Shown here one piece after another: positions 35,954 to 48,353 of a stretch of 64,000 nucleotides of DNA. A program made the position numbers and the translations under genes. The stretch is from Pseudisothecium myosuroides. Taxonomy: Eukaryota > Streptophyta > Bryopsida > Hypnales > Lembophyllaceae. The notes beneath the pieces are model-generated. The model saw nothing but the letters and a program-made list of their open reading frames with translations, was not told the DNA's origin and ran no database searches. Where the stretch lies: NCBI GenBank assembly GCA_951799445.1, contig OX637287.1:3410001-3474000 (forward strand). Direction: 5' to 3'. The stretch's first letter is position 1; every line of letters starts with the position of its first letter.

Positions 35954-36498
35954 GATCCATTTCTATACCATTCCAAGAAATCTTTCATTAATTTAAATTG
36001 CATGGAAACATATGCAATTTTTTTAGCCTTTTGGATGTTGTCATTGGTGCTCACTACATTCCACTTTTTACCAATAGACATCTATAACAAGCCGTCTACC
36101 ACCAAAATTCTATTCAAAATAAAAATAAAAAATAATAATAATTTCAGTTTTTCTTTGCATATTCACTATCCCAACACAATGCCAATTACTAGGGTCAAAT
36201 CTCCTAAGAGATTTCAAGCACCATTGATCTAATAAAACTAACTTTTTTTAATGTATAATAATGTCACACGGAAATGTATCCTTACATCATTGTAAACCTC
36301 CAACATTTTTTTACTGTAATAATCTATTTTTCTAACTCTTAAATACAATTCCTTGTAAATAATTTGTCAATAAGCATCCTTGGAGCTTGCAATTCTCCAA
36401 AAGAAATTTCTAAAAAAATTTACTAATATTTTTTTAATTAAATTTCTGAAGACTCAAAATGCAATTGCAAAATTCCTTTTAAATTTTTTTTTGGTATT

Positions 36499-36502
<4 letters not shown>
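35954..36502. other. AT-rich intergenic
   Basis: A 94-codon open frame at 35948-36232 is AT-driven and overlaps the palindrome edge. I do not call it. Confidence 0.4.

Positions 36503-36531
<29 letters not shown>
36503..36531. repeat. (AT)n microsatellite
   Basis: About 14 uninterrupted AT units. Confidence 0.9.
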
Positions 36532-36535
<4 letters not shown>

Positions 36536-36761
36536 GTAGAATCATTTTAAAATATTTTTGTCCCTAATTCTTACAAATGCTAACAAAGGCGTTGGAAAAG
36601 AAAGGCCAATGGACGAATTGCAAGTCTTGTATTATATTTTTTCAGTATCATTTAGCCTTGACGCAAGAATTGATATTTTCATTCATGTCCGTAGAGTAAG
36701 CTTCAATGAGTTTAAACATACTCTTAAAAGCAACTTGTTGAAGCAATGAAATAGTTTATCA

Positions 36762-37022
36762 TTATATCCTAACTTTAACTTCTTGTGAGTGATAAACATG
36801 GAAGTTAACTATTTGATACTTCATATTTATAAGATTTGATTCAAATTGGACAAAAAGAGACACTATTTGATTCTTGTCTTTTATGGTTTCATCCATTTTG
36901 TGCTTAAATTTTTTTTTGTATTGCATTAAATGAATGTGATTCATGGTTAGAGTACCTTCTTTGTCGAAAATCAAATATACCAATATATCATGACTAAAGA
37001 ATTTGTATGTATAAAAGCACAT
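36762..37022 (-). pseudogene. Possible gypsy reverse transcriptase fragment
   Basis: The minus-strand frame reads CFYTYKFFSHDILVYLI and TMNHIHLMQ. This resembles the gypsy RT catalytic block (FFDDILVYS) followed by the usual MNHL/HL segment. The first catalytic Asp would be His here. It is short and AT-rich, so chance cannot be excluded. Confidence 0.3.
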
Positions 37023-37346
37023 TCTATATCTACAATACTTAGTTTTGTCCTTTTATCAAAAAATAAATCCCACAAGGGTTCAAGAGTTTAATGTGACATT
37101 TCTTAGAATTTTCATTTCCATTCATTATTTGCATTGTAAAAATGACTGCCACATAGACCACCGGAAGACTACTTAGGTTAAAAAAATTTAATTAAAATTT
37201 TATGAAATACCTTATTTTCCACGGTCTTAGGGCATATGCAATCCACAGTCATAGGTACAATTTATTTGTAAAATTAGAAAAATCTCAAAATATTTTTAAA
37301 TTTTCCAAAACAATTGGCCACTTTTTAGTTGCAAAACTTCGCTCGT

Positions 37347-37404
37347 ATGTTCTAGTGCTTGTAGTTTATGACATCTCCTATAAGCGATGTAGAGTGACAT
37401 GACA
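37347..37404 (+). repeat. Fragment related to the start of the 3' LTR
   Basis: About 58 bases similar to 33416-33475: TAGTGCTTGTAGTTTATGAC against TAGTGCCTATGGTTTACGAC, then the GATGTAGAGT word. With the possible RT piece nearby, it suggests a second, older copy of a related retroelement. Confidence 0.5.
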
Positions 37405-38625
37405 AGCTTTTGAAAAGAAAAACATTTTCTTCTATTGTCACTTTAAGCCTTATAATTATCTTGTAATGTGTGAGGTCAATTTTTTGAAATTTTCCCACCT
37501 ATTCCAAAATGTTTGTTTATAACTTTCTCTAGTTTGAATTTCAATTCAAAAATTTCCTCACTACACAAGAAACCATCAAAAAATGACTAGTGTATTGCTA
37601 AATTACTTACTTAGCCTTCTTGCATTGTAGGGTGATTTAAAATAAGCTAGACTCTATATTTGGTTTGAATTTTTTTTTGAAATTTCTTGGGGGGTTCTCT
37701 CCTTCATATGTTTAGATATCACGTGCGATAATGGGGTATTTAATTGGGGGGGTATTTATGTGTTTTAGAGCAATTTTTTCCTCCCTATTTTTAAATAAAA
37801 AGCTAGTGGCCTGTATTTTTCAGCACCCTATTTTTTTGTAATTGATTAGGGGGACTAATTTTTGGCACCCTATTTTTTTATACATAGTGGGTTTAGTAAA
37901 CATTGAAAAAACAACTATGCCAATGCAAAACAAACACTTGTGAGCAACAAACATTGCATACAATTCTGACTACCATTCTACAACAATGCATGAAGAATCA
38001 CTAACTTCTGCTTACCATTTGATATCTACTACATTCACCAAAGTCAAATTGGAAACTAGTGGAAGCTAAAAGAAACAAACATGGATCTGCACAAACAAAA
38101 GAAGCTGCAAGACTGACCTTTGACAAATATGCATGTAAGAACAAGGAGTACCTTGAAACCCAAAACAACCTACTATAAATTGAAATTTGGCTTAGACTCA
38201 CGAATTCTACTCATGAACATAGTGAGTAAACACACATTCTCGAATTCCACACAGAAGTTGGAAGCCCTACACCTTTCTCTCTAAAAAAAAATTGACCCTA
38301 AAATGTCAGCAAGAATCTCACAGCTTGAAGGTTGTTGAGGTCACAAAATCAATGCAAAGCTGTAGCAGGTCTTCTGCCGATGGAGTCTGTTAGCTTTTAA
38401 ATCCCACATACATGAATCAAGAAGCATTGAAGTACTCCAACGGCCGGTAGAGAGCTCCAGTGCCATTGAAATAAACAGGCAAACGCTAGGAAAATACTAT
38501 TATTCATCCAAGTACAACAGGTTGTATATGGTATTAACTCATATTATTAAGTATTTTTCATTAGAAAAAAAATCAGCCTTCGGGAGGGCTCCTTCCCTTT
38601 GCAAAGGGGTTGTGAGTTCCCCACA
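37405..38625. other. Intergenic relic DNA
   Basis: No gene. The word CACCCTATTTTTTT recurs near 37828 and 37867 and again as variants near 39020, 39063 and 39151, hinting at another diffuse repeat. Confidence 0.4.
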
Positions 38626-38743
38626 ATAAAAAAAAATTAAAAAATTAAAAAAATTAAAAAAATATAATTTAAAAGAATTTAAAAGAATTTAAAAAGAATT
38701 TAAAAAAGAATTTAAAAGAATTTAAAAAATAATAATAATAATA
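38626..38743. repeat. Low-complexity A-rich tandem region
   Basis: Built from GAATTTAAAA-like units of 10-12 bases flanked by AAAATT runs and an (AAT)n end. The word CAGCCTTCGGGAGGGCTC precedes it (38574) and recurs at 38963. Confidence 0.8.
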
Positions 38744-39250
38744 TTTCAGGCTGACGAGGATAATTTCGGCCACATCAGATTTGAAAATTTGAAAATTTCA
38801 TATTTATTTCATTAATAATGTTTTTTAAATTATAATATTGAACTGTGCCGCACAGTCTTGCGCAGATCAGGCCCTCTAATTCACAAGCCAAAAAAAAAAA
38901 AAAAAATTGATATTTTTTCTTATTTATTCAACCAGCGTTCCTTGCGGATGTCCGGGAACTTACAGCCTTCGCGAGGGCTCATTTTTCTTCTAATGCAGGG
39001 AATCCTAACTCTTGGACCCTATTTTTTTTCTATTGGTTTTTAAAATGAAGGGAATATTAAACACCCTATTTTATATATAAGGGATATGAGACATATTTCC
39101 AATGCTATAGTAGATCTAACAAAAGTATAAAATTTATCTTGAATGAATTAAAATGACCCTATTTTTTATCTCACCTAATTTAAAAAAAAATTGGGAGTGA
39201 ATCCCCCAAGTGAAATTTTGCGTGAGTATACCTAAAAAAATGAAAACTCA
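38744..39250. other. Intergenic, low complexity
   Basis: Includes a run of A at 38889-38906 and the second copy of the CAGCCTTCGSGAGGGCTC word. No gene. Confidence 0.4.
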
Positions 39251-39546
39251 AAAATGGAAGGGTGCAAATTCATCAAGAGTAAAAAACAATTCTCCAAGAG
39301 TTCTCAAAGTTTGCTGACCTTATTTTGTAGGAATGAAAAAAGTTTTTTTTTTCCCACTCCAAACATCATAATCTTTCAATCTACAAGGTCAAATGGGCTG
39401 AAAATTTTCCAACTTGTTGTCATAATAGTCTACTACACTTTTGTACAATTGAAGTTCAAAAAAAAATTAATTTTAATTTTAGACAATGCACAAAAAAATG
39501 GCAGTTCTTGACAACTTCTCTTGAAAAATACTTCCAGTCTACGAGG
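39251..39546 (-). mobile_element. Family A element end, truncated
   Basis: It ends with AAATGGCAGTTCTTGAC, then CTACGAGGGA, followed by TTAA-type sequence (ATTAAAT at 39549). This follows the same order as the ends at 528, 9607 and 25489. The outer bases are diverged and no matching other end was found. Confidence 0.5.
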
Positions 39547-40660
39547 GATTAAATGAAGTCTAAAGTGTTGCTTTAAAATCAATTAGTGCGCTTTTTCTTT
39601 GAGTAAGTTTAGATCCAATTAGGTTAAACTACTGTATTGGACATTCATACAAAATCTTTTGAAAAAGTGCATAATACGGCATAAGACCATGAAATTTTTT
39701 ATATAACTTATTGCTATATAAAATGACTTGATTAAGTGTTTGGGATTGGTAAATATACCACTAGATAGGTGAGACATTGAAGTGATTTGAACCCTTACTT
39801 AACCCTTAAAGAACAAGCTAGTGACCATGGAAAACATTCCTTTAGCATTATGTAAATAATTGGTTTAAAAAAAAATCCAAAAGCACTCAATGGAAGTCAA
39901 ACTACTTTACACGACCTCTCTTTTTCACACAATATTCTGAGGATGAATAGTTGCACTTTTGTTTAGTGCAAAAGAATTCTTTGTCATTCATCGACCAAAT
40001 AATGGTTGTGGTGTTGTTTATGGGTCAAATTTTGAGACCTTAATCCCTAAATTAAGCCCAAAGAGTACCAAGACACAACTATGATGTGCTATAAAACATG
40101 ACTTCTTCAATTATTTTGATATTTGCTTTAAAAATTAGGTACGTTGTTAAAAGGACGCTTTAAGAAGACCCTACCTAACCATGGGGAGCAAAAATCTCAG
40201 AATGGGTTCAGGATTTTTAGCCAAATGTTCATTTGGGGAAGATTTTTTTTGAATTTTCACTTGGGGCATGAAAAAATTAAGTAGAAACCGAGCAAAATTT
40301 AGCCAGTTTTGGGATCCCAACCAGAAGGTTCAAGAATGTTACGTGAGAGCTTTTCATTCTCCCCAATGAAGGCTTTCAAGTCAACTAAGTTGTGAACCCA
40401 CGGAACGCGCCTTCAGCTCCGACTCATTCAATGCCCAATTTCTCACTTTCTCGAAGCAAAGCTTTCGAGCTTCTCGATCGCAACATACACTTTCGTTTGT
40501 TTCTGCGACGACATTCCTCACTGGCAATGAACCAACTGGAATTCTTTTGAAGCTCTACTATCTGTTAATCGGCTCGAGTAGTACCGATCTCTTGAATTCC
40601 TCGAGACTTGTAATTGCTTACTTAGAGTAGGAGTAGGAGTAGGTTTTTTCTTCTCTGGCC
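39547..40660. other. Intergenic upstream of the kinase gene
   Basis: TTAACCCTTAAAGAACAAGC at 39799 looks like another family A left end, but its partner end was not found. From about 40380 the GC rises as the kinase leader approaches. Confidence 0.4.
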
Positions 40661-41885
40661 TCTCCAGTGTAATGGAGCAATGGATAGTGAAGCGCTCGCT
40701 GGATGAATGCTCGGACCTTTCGATCGGTATGTTCTGTCATTTCAGACATTGGTCGATGGGTTGCTGGTTTTGGTATTTAGTTACCTAGTTCATTTCTTTA
40801 GATTATGTGGCTACATCTTGAGTACCTGTTGCTCAATTCAAGGGGATCATGTACTTTCGTTAGAATCGTGTTTGATTCAGCTAATGTGTTTCTGCAGGCG
40901 ATGCTGTTTGCGCTTGCTGAACCCTAATCGGAGGCTGCATTTCGTTCCGGCGTTAAGAGATTCAAGCAGCTGCCTTTTGAAGTGGAGATCAACTATAACT
41001 GGTGAGGCTTACTTTGCAAATCGTAGGTGACTTGGGCATAGGGATTCATGCAGTGGCCATTATTACTAGCGTTGTCAAGGTTTTCGAGTAACATTCCATG
41101 CAGAATCTTTACTAATTCAGATAAAAATTTGCTGGGGAGTTTTTGTTTTTGTTTTTGTTTTGATTGCTGGATTGGTAGATAAAACAACACCTTAGAGCGC
41201 CATGGCAGGCAGGAGCACGGTGAACGTTGCTTGGAGTTGTGGTTTAGGTTAGATTTCACGAACAGCCTAAGATTTATGGACTAGTAATGGCAGTCGAGAA
41301 CTTGGTTATCAAAATAATGCAGTACGAACCGAGCCGTTGGCTTGGCACCGTAATTACTAACTTGCAAATAATTTTTGACAATCGTGGCCTTGATTGTCGT
41401 TACCGGAAATAAAGCCTATGCGAACGGTATTTACATGTACAACTAAAACCTGATCATCCCAAATTCATTTTGGGTGCTTAGATTGCGAAACCTAACTGTG
41501 GGATCTAGAAGACCAGGGTGTATTTGTCCTGCAATCTAAACTTCAACCCATTGATTCTAAGTATCCTAAAAGATCATTACAAGACCATAACAGTCAAAAA
41601 TTTTAGACTTCAAAATTTAGTATTGCACTTCGACCTAATGGCCAAGTTTGTTCACTTGAATTTCATTCGATGTATGCCTTCTACATCAGATTTTGTAGAG
41701 GGTTGTAATTGCGACTAAGAAGGTCTAGCATTCTGAGACACGAGCTTCATTTGCATTATAAAGCAGTAGGAAACACCAGGTAAAACTTTGATCGTTGTCC
41801 TTGTTTTACAGGTGACGCAGCTTCTCATCCATTTTTGAAATAGGAATGTTCGTTTCACGTCTCCACGATTGTGTAGAGTCTGGTG
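40661..41885 (+). other. Kinase 5' leader with probable intron
   Basis: A donor CGATCG|GTATGT at 40727 pairs with either the acceptor TTTCTGCAG at about 40895 or TTGTTTTACAG at 41811; a donor CTG|GTGAGG at about 41002 would make 40896-41001 an alternative leader exon. Any frame from the ATG near 40672 runs into a stop soon after splicing, so this is an untranslated leader with a short upstream frame, not extra coding exons. Confidence 0.4.
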
Positions 41886-43418
41886 ATGGCGGAATATTTG
41901 GAGCTTGCTGGAACGCTTATAAAGAAGAGGGAGAGTGCCGAACTACAAGATAGAAAAATTCTCGAACTGAATGCGTTGCAGTGCACGCGTCTCTGGCGAC
42001 ACATCAAAACAATCCACAATTATTTCTCGTGGAGCCTCTTCTACCTGCAACCCACATGGATCAAGTACATTCCTATCTTCAAAGAGTTTTATATCATTTT
42101 AACACGAGCGGACGTCATCAAACAGCAGTTCAGTTCCGAGCGCTCCTGGCTGGAAACAGCCATCCTGCAAGCCCATTACAAACGTGCGTTTCGGCAACTG
42201 AATCTGGATCTCTTGTCCTGCATGGAGGTCTTTTACAAGTTCTCAAACTCCTTGGGTGACATTCCTATATCCGCAGCTTCTCGTACAATTGCGGATCAGT
42301 TTGTTGAAATGGACGTGGATTATGTCGAAGATGTGATTAGCTTTAGAAAAACAGTGAAGGAATTGGCTACACAGTCTGCTTTATGCGAGGAGGAGAAGCT
42401 GCTAGCAAAATATCTTCTGGAACGCGAGAGTTTGTCCAACACCGATAATGAAGAGCTTCCGCAGTTCTTCATCCCCGAGTGCGGGTATCCAATTCTAGGG
42501 AAACCTATCGGCCATGGCTCATTTGGAGCTGTCTACGAGGTGAAGTGGTTGGGCTTGACCTGTGCAAAGAAACACTACAGTGCGACGGATCAGGAGGAAT
42601 GGATGCATCAGGAGTGTATGAAAGAGGTGAACATTTTGGCGAAACTGAACAACCCTCACATTGTGAAACTCCTGTGTGTGAGTTTGAAGCCTGAGGTCTC
42701 TTTTGTGATGGAGATCATGCCCATGAATCTGACCGATTTTATCAAGACGCGGTGGAAGAATCACACGAGCATGCCATTTATAATATTGGCAGTAATTGAC
42801 ATCATGTTGCAGATTGCACGAGGAATGGAGTATCTGCATGAACAGGGCGTTGCACACCGAGATTTGAAATCCTCAAATGTACTCGTGGCTCCATCAGCAG
42901 ATGTAAAGCTCCGTTATGAAGGTTACGCAGATGTGAAACTGACTGACTTTGGGTTGGCCAAGATGAAAGTAGAAGATTTGGAAAATCCCAGTCGAGAGAA
43001 TACGGGGACTACCAAGTGGCGACCACCTGAAGCTTTTGCGAAAGATCAACCTGTTGATTGGAAGAAGGCTGATGTTTACAGTTTTGCAATGCTGTGTATT
43101 GAATTGCTAACTGGAAATCCACCGTTCCATTCTTTGAAGCAGGGGGAAGTATATGCAATGGTCAGTAGAGGAAAAAGGCCTGAATTACCATCGTCGTGCC
43201 CCCCAGATTTGGCCTCTCTCTTACGTGATTGTTGGCATATGAGACCAAGTGCTCGTCCATCTTTCACAGAGATCATCAAGTCTCTTTCTTGTATGAAAAG
43301 TGGTCTTCCTATGGGTACCAGACAGGCTAGGAAGCCGGGACTGGTTTCCCAGCTCGGCGTTGCAGGACTGCAAATGGCCAGGGTATTTTCTGGAATACGG
43401 CGTTTGCATCTTTCCTAG
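41886..43418 (+). CDS. Protein kinase with N-terminal DUF1221/MLKL-like domain
   Basis: An intact single exon of 510 residues, starting at ATG 41886 (MAEYLELAG). Residues 1-190 are a helical, aromatic-rich domain (SWSLFYLQPTWIKYI and following) that resembles the plant domain called DUF1221, linked in the literature to the HeLo-like N-terminus of plant MLKL proteins. I identify it by pattern only. The kinase domain spans about 200-480: glycine loop GHGSFG (209-214), probable ATP-binding Lys228/229, HRDLKSSN with catalytic Asp326, DFG at 354-356, and WRPPEAF. All catalytic residues are present, so it is probably active, unlike animal MLKL. The tail 480-510 is basic. Related plant proteins act at membranes in immunity or cell death; that role is inference. 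The 318-base open frame starting 10 bases after the stop is not joined to it. Confidence 0.88.
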   Translation: MAEYLELAGTLIKKRESAELQDRKILELNALQCTRLWRHIKTIHNYFSWSLFYLQPTWIKYIPIFKEFYIILTRADVIKQQFSSERSWLETAILQAHYKRAFRQLNLDLLSCMEVFYKFSNSLGDIPISAASRTIADQFVEMDVDYVEDVISFRKTVKELATQSALCEEEKLLAKYLLERESLSNTDNEELPQFFIPECGYPILGKPIGHGSFGAVYEVKWLGLTCAKKHYSATDQEEWMHQECMKEVNILAKLNNPHIVKLLCVSLKPEVSFVMEIMPMNLTDFIKTRWKNHTSMPFIILAVIDIMLQIARGMEYLHEQGVAHRDLKSSNVLVAPSADVKLRYEGYADVKLTDFGLAKMKVEDLENPSRENTGTTKWRPPEAFAKDQPVDWKKADVYSFAMLCIELLTGNPPFHSLKQGEVYAMVSRGKRPELPSSCPPDLASLLRDCWHMRPSARPSFTEIIKSLSCMKSGLPMGTRQARKPGLVSQLGVAGLQMARVFSGIRRLHLS

Positions 43419-45442
43419 CAAATTTCGATGTGCATGAGAGCTCAAGAGCGAAATCCCCAGGTGATTGTATCTGAGAAGTTCTCAGCAAGATTTCATCACC
43501 TCACATCTCAAATTCATCGACGTAGTATTGAACTCTGGGGCTTGCGTATGACATTAATTGGATCGTGTATATCAAAATGGTCCAATTTGACATGTGCATT
43601 TATGTTAGGTTGGGACGCTCAATTCAGCGGCATGGGTTCTGGTCTTGTTTCACTGATGGATCTTAGTACTTTCAGCTTCGGTATGAACACAACGCAGAGG
43701 GGTTCATCATTGCGAAACGAGAACACAATCTTACTGCACACGTGAAGTATGCAATGACTTACCTATTTTTGTGAGGTCATTCAAGATTATCCATGGTTGG
43801 GAAGATCGGATTTTGAAGTTCTCTCAATGCAGGGTTAAGCTGATCATTCTCGTGGCATTCCCTATCGTAGTTCGCTCATAGATATTGGTAATTACCAAGA
43901 TGCAGCTGTGTATGAGGCAGGAATTGGTTTGCTAAGTTCTTCAAATTTTTTTGGAGGCATGGGTAGATTTGAAACTTGCAATGACAAGGATGAAAGATTT
44001 GTGATATGTTATCGAGTCTGCGTAGGTTTGGTTCAGAGCATGGGTCCATGTCTGCGTGAATGAAGGTTTTGGCGACAGTAGTAGAGAAAGAGGTTGCTGT
44101 TTAATTCTCTAATGGAATGTGCTTTAATTAATTTTCCGTTTTTATTTTCCAACTTCGTCGTCATAGCGACGGAACTGGTGAAGAGATTGACTGAGATTGC
44201 TACTGTTATTCATTCCAGCTCTGACTTGCATTTCGGGTTTCGACCGAGGGAATTCCAGTGATAGCATAGGGGAGTATTGGTTGAGAGTTACGGTCCAGTG
44301 ATATTGTTGGGGAGAGTCCCTCTTCCCCAATTCCCCAATTCCGCAGTCTCGATGAATGGGCAACGTGGCTCTAGTCCTCCAGTCAGGGCTTTGAACAAGC
44401 TGGCTGAAATTCAATTCACCAAGCATTGGAGATAAAGAATGGAAGCCGAAGAAGCTTGTGTGGCGAATGCATGGAATCTTGTCACTTAATCCTCCATTTT
44501 TTTTAAGAGAATAGGGATGAAGAGCAATGGCATAGGGATGGAATTTAGAATTCAACTGGTGCACTGAAATCTATTGCGACTCCCCCATTAGGAGTGCTTG
44601 AGTTCGCTTGCAAAAGAAGGCAATTTCAAAATTGTATTCTAAATTCTACAAAGGGGTTGTATATTGGGAAAGTGGCTGCATTGTGCTCACTTTGGTAACA
44701 AAGTTGCAAATTCCAGAGCAGCAATAGATAGTTTTGCCCCCCCTATTGATAGAGGAATGGAGGCATTAGTTCCAAGGGCCATTTGCCTTCTCTCAATCTC
44801 TCATTATGTGATTTAGGCTGTTTTTTTCCCGAAAGTAGCCCCACTGAATTTTGCTCTAGACAGTATGGTGACTTGGGTACCTTACAGAATTGTGCAAGTC
44901 ACACAAGTGAGCCTACACAATTGGGTGGGTCTACAACCTAGCAGATTTGTGACTTGCTGGATGATAGATTAGCCCCAGTTCATGATATTTGTGAAACCTC
45001 GAGTCAAGGAACTTGGCATATACAAAAGAAAAAGGGGTGTCAAATTGCGGGACTTGTACTCCCCCAAACTAGGCAATTTGGGCATTGCAATTTCGGATAT
45101 CTGCAAGAGTCCAGTACTTTTGAAGCAGGCTCAGATTTTGAAATATATATTGCGTAACCTTGTGTCTGAAATTGCGAACTGTGACCCCTCTTCCAATCTC
45201 TGTCTCACAGGGCCCGCAAGATACCCGGAACCTAAAAGTTAGGATTCTGAAATCTACTAAATTATTGGATGATTATTAAAAATAAATAAAAATTATTGGA
45301 TGACGCCCTTGAACGAAAGTCGGAACAGTGACGGACGAAAAAGCGCACGTTCGTTCGGGTGAGTGGAGCAGAGCCATGAGTTTGGAGAGTCCACAGAGCG
45401 AGCACACCTCCATTTCGTTCTTCGTTTGCAAGCTCGGTTGCC
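43419..45442. other. Kinase 3' region and promoter of the hydrolase
   Basis: No further gene. Open frames at 43428-43745 and 44142-44564 lack motifs and codon support. A short AT-rich stretch (45255-45300) precedes the GC-rich leader of the next gene. Confidence 0.45.
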
Positions 45443-48353
45443 ATGGCGATGGCGATGGCGGTGGCGTCGCTCCCTGGTGCTCTTTCCCCGCCGCCTGCAT
45501 TGTCCAATTCCCGGCGTCGTCACTTCAATTCGTTGCCGCTTGAGCTGGCTCGCATCAATTTCAGCTCTCCGGCCATGTTGCCATCGCTCTTTTCTGGCCG
45601 AGGCTGTGGAATGAGTGCTTCACGGTTCAGGATTACAGCGGTATCTGTCAGTGAAGATACTGCGCAGAAGGAGTCTGAATTGAAGAAGACGTCGTATCGG
45701 CCTATTGTGATACTACCGGTGCGTGCTTTGCTGCGTAATTCACTCGCTTACTGGTGTTGATGAATTTCTTAGAGTTTGTTATTCTTTCTGGATTTGTGAT
45801 TGAGAGACGATAGAATTTCGTGAGCTGCGTCTTTGATTCTATACGATGGTTGTAGGAATTTGGAGAAGATTTTTGTCAGTTTGCTACAGCATAAATTTTA
45901 ATTATATCTGAACCGTCAGTCGGCTTCTGAAAATTTAAGTAGGGACTCGCAATAGCGCTACTTTTGGTGTTGAGTATAGTTCCTACTAAAAATTTGACCT
46001 AGATTTATTATCATGATTTCTGGTTTGTGTTTTTAATTAGAAAAAGAAATTTACCATTGTACTTTCAAATTTTGGCCGCGGTTTTTGATTGTATTTGATT
46101 AGTATGAATTCCACGTTGGTCATTTGTCAGCGGTCGAAGTTTGATTTAATAGAATTGAAAGTATATACAGGTTGTCAATAGGAGGTCGGAATTGAAAGAT
46201 CTAATTCTATTTTCTCATATGAATGCAGGGCTTAGGAAACAACACGGGTGACTATAACGAGCTTGTGGCCTCTCTTGGAGCCCGTGGATTGACCGCAGTA
46301 ACTGCCAAGGTTTCCCGTCTTGATTGGCTACGGAATGCTGCTGGACTTCTCGATGCTGCTTACTGGAAAGGCAGCCTTCAGCCTCGGCCCACGCTTGACT
46401 GGTAAGTAGCAGTTATTTGCACATTTTTCTCCTATGTCCTGATTTTCTATTACTGTTGGCAAAGCATGGGAGATCAGGACTCATTTAGTTTAGACTTATT
46501 TTAATGGTTAATTTAATGGCAGGTATTTGGAAAGGATAAAAAATGCTATTAAAGAAGCGAAGGCTATGGCTCCCGGTACGCATTTTAAACCGCTTCCAGG
46601 TTATTTTTTTGTCTCTCTTATCATCATACTTTTTTATTCACTTTGGATCGATTTCACGGATTTACGAGTGTCTGCAGAATGCGGACAGGTGACAATCATA
46701 GCGCATTCAGCCGGTGGATGGTTGGGGCGAGTATACATGGCTGACTTTGGAACTGACGATATTGCCTTATTCCTGACTCTGGGGAGTCCTCACATGTATG
46801 TCTAGATTCTCAACTTGCCGGAATCGTAATGGAGTTTTCATAACAGTTCCCAATGCTTATATCTGCTTCTATCGTGTTCCCTATTTGTAATACCTCACCT
46901 CAAGAGCCTGAATATTTAGAATAACAACTGCGAGGGTCACAACAGGGAGCTACGCAGTTCACTGTATTCAGTTGTCCATCTCATCCATGTGCACCTCTAT
47001 GTTGTGCAATAGAGTAAATGAACTTTTTTTTTAAAATTGTTACGTTGTGCCAAGAAACTTGTGAGTGAATAGTCACTTAAGCAACAAGCTGATAATCAAC
47101 ACGAGTTCTAAAGCTCTGTAATTGGGGTTCATCAATACGTACACTAATACGCGGGAATCATAGTGTTCATAGGTCTACGGAATAGTGTGTCATACACTAA
47201 ATAGAATAAATGATGTAACAATGAGGGAACTAAGTAGCTGCACACTAGCATGTCTGGTCGCCTTTTACTCTCTGACACGAGCTTGGCATTTGAATGCAGG
47301 CCTCCTCCCAGGAACGTTCCTGGGGTCGTGGATCAAACGAGAGGGCTTCTATACTACGTCGAGGAGAATTGCCCAGGTGCATTCCATGCACCTCACGTGA
47401 AGTACGTTTGCATTGCAGGCAGGTACAAGCCCCGCCTCTTTGATTCACGTCAAAGCTATCAGCTTCTAAAGGCTTGCAATCCAATGGCTAATCCAGAATG
47501 AGAATCGCAGCTGAGTACAGAACTGCACGTACACAGAAGAATCTGTGTTTTAAACAGAACAAATACGCATGTGCTAGGCTTTCAAAAGCACTTCAAAACA
47601 CAAACTAAATACTAGTGTAAATGCATTTGCAGGTACTTGAAAGGTGACCAGCTTTTCCCCAAAATTGCAGCAACTGTAGCCCCTACTGGTCTCGGAACTG
47701 TGGACACCGCAGGTAGCAGCGATGTCATATCTGCAGCTGAAGAGGGGAAGATGGAGGCAGGGGTTGGCGAGGTGATAGAAAATGGTGCAGTAAAGCCAGC
47801 CCCTCCTACCCTACGAGCGCGTATCGTTGGACAAGGCTACAAGCAGGTATGTAGACAAACACACTAACCATGGCTGTATGCTGAATGTATTACAAACTAA
47901 AACTAGAAAGTACACTTTGGAAGCTTATAGTTGATTATAGCAACATTCAAAACGTTGATTTCTATTGTTCTAAATTATATGGCATGATTTCTTCTTTCTA
48001 TTGATACATTATGTTACCTTCTTTGAAGCTTCGTAAATGTTTTTATTTCAACTCCTATAGATATCATGGAAGTGGCCACATTTGGCCATTTGGGCACCAG
48101 GCGCCAGGGGAAAGTCTGGTTCAACTAGTTCAACTGACGGAGGGTGTTGTCTCGTTAATTGTCTGGGCAGGTTTGTGGCCAAGCCGACGTTTGGGGGGAC
48201 GGTGTTGTCCCAGAGGTTTCGGCTCACTTGGAGGGTGCAGAAAACCTGACTTATGAAGGTGCTTACCATTCCCCAGTTGGAGCCTCCGCCGAGAGGCCAT
48301 GGTACGGAACCTCCAGCATTTTAGATCAGTGGGTGAATTTTTTGATGGAGTAG
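45443..48353 (+). CDS. Plastid-type alpha/beta hydrolase (lipase-like)
   Basis: Seven exons: 45443-45718, 46229-46401, 46523-46575, 46678-46795, 47300-47422, 47633-47846 and 48171-48353, giving 379 residues. All junctions are GT-AG and all phases fit, for example ILP|GLGNNTGDY and AP(E)CGQVTIIAHSAGGW. Residues 1-65 are rich in Ala, Ser and Arg with no acidic residue until the mid-70s, a typical chloroplast transit peptide. The oxyanion strand is IVILPGLGNN. The nucleophile is Ser178 in AHSAGG. Candidate acid residues are Asp325/Asp329 in QADVWGDG, and His352 in GAYHSP is the likely catalytic His. The family resembles PGAP1/lipase-like plant proteins of about 300-380 residues. The substrate is unknown; an ester or lipid is likely from the fold. 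No sign of damage. Confidence 0.88.

Noticed and set aside
39799..40200. Another family A element starting at TTAACCCTTAAAG
   Set aside because: Only a left end was seen; no matching right end with TTAA could be found.
43428..43745. 105-codon frame just after the kinase stop
   Set aside because: It is in a frame not joined by a splice site and has no motif; most likely 3' untranslated sequence.
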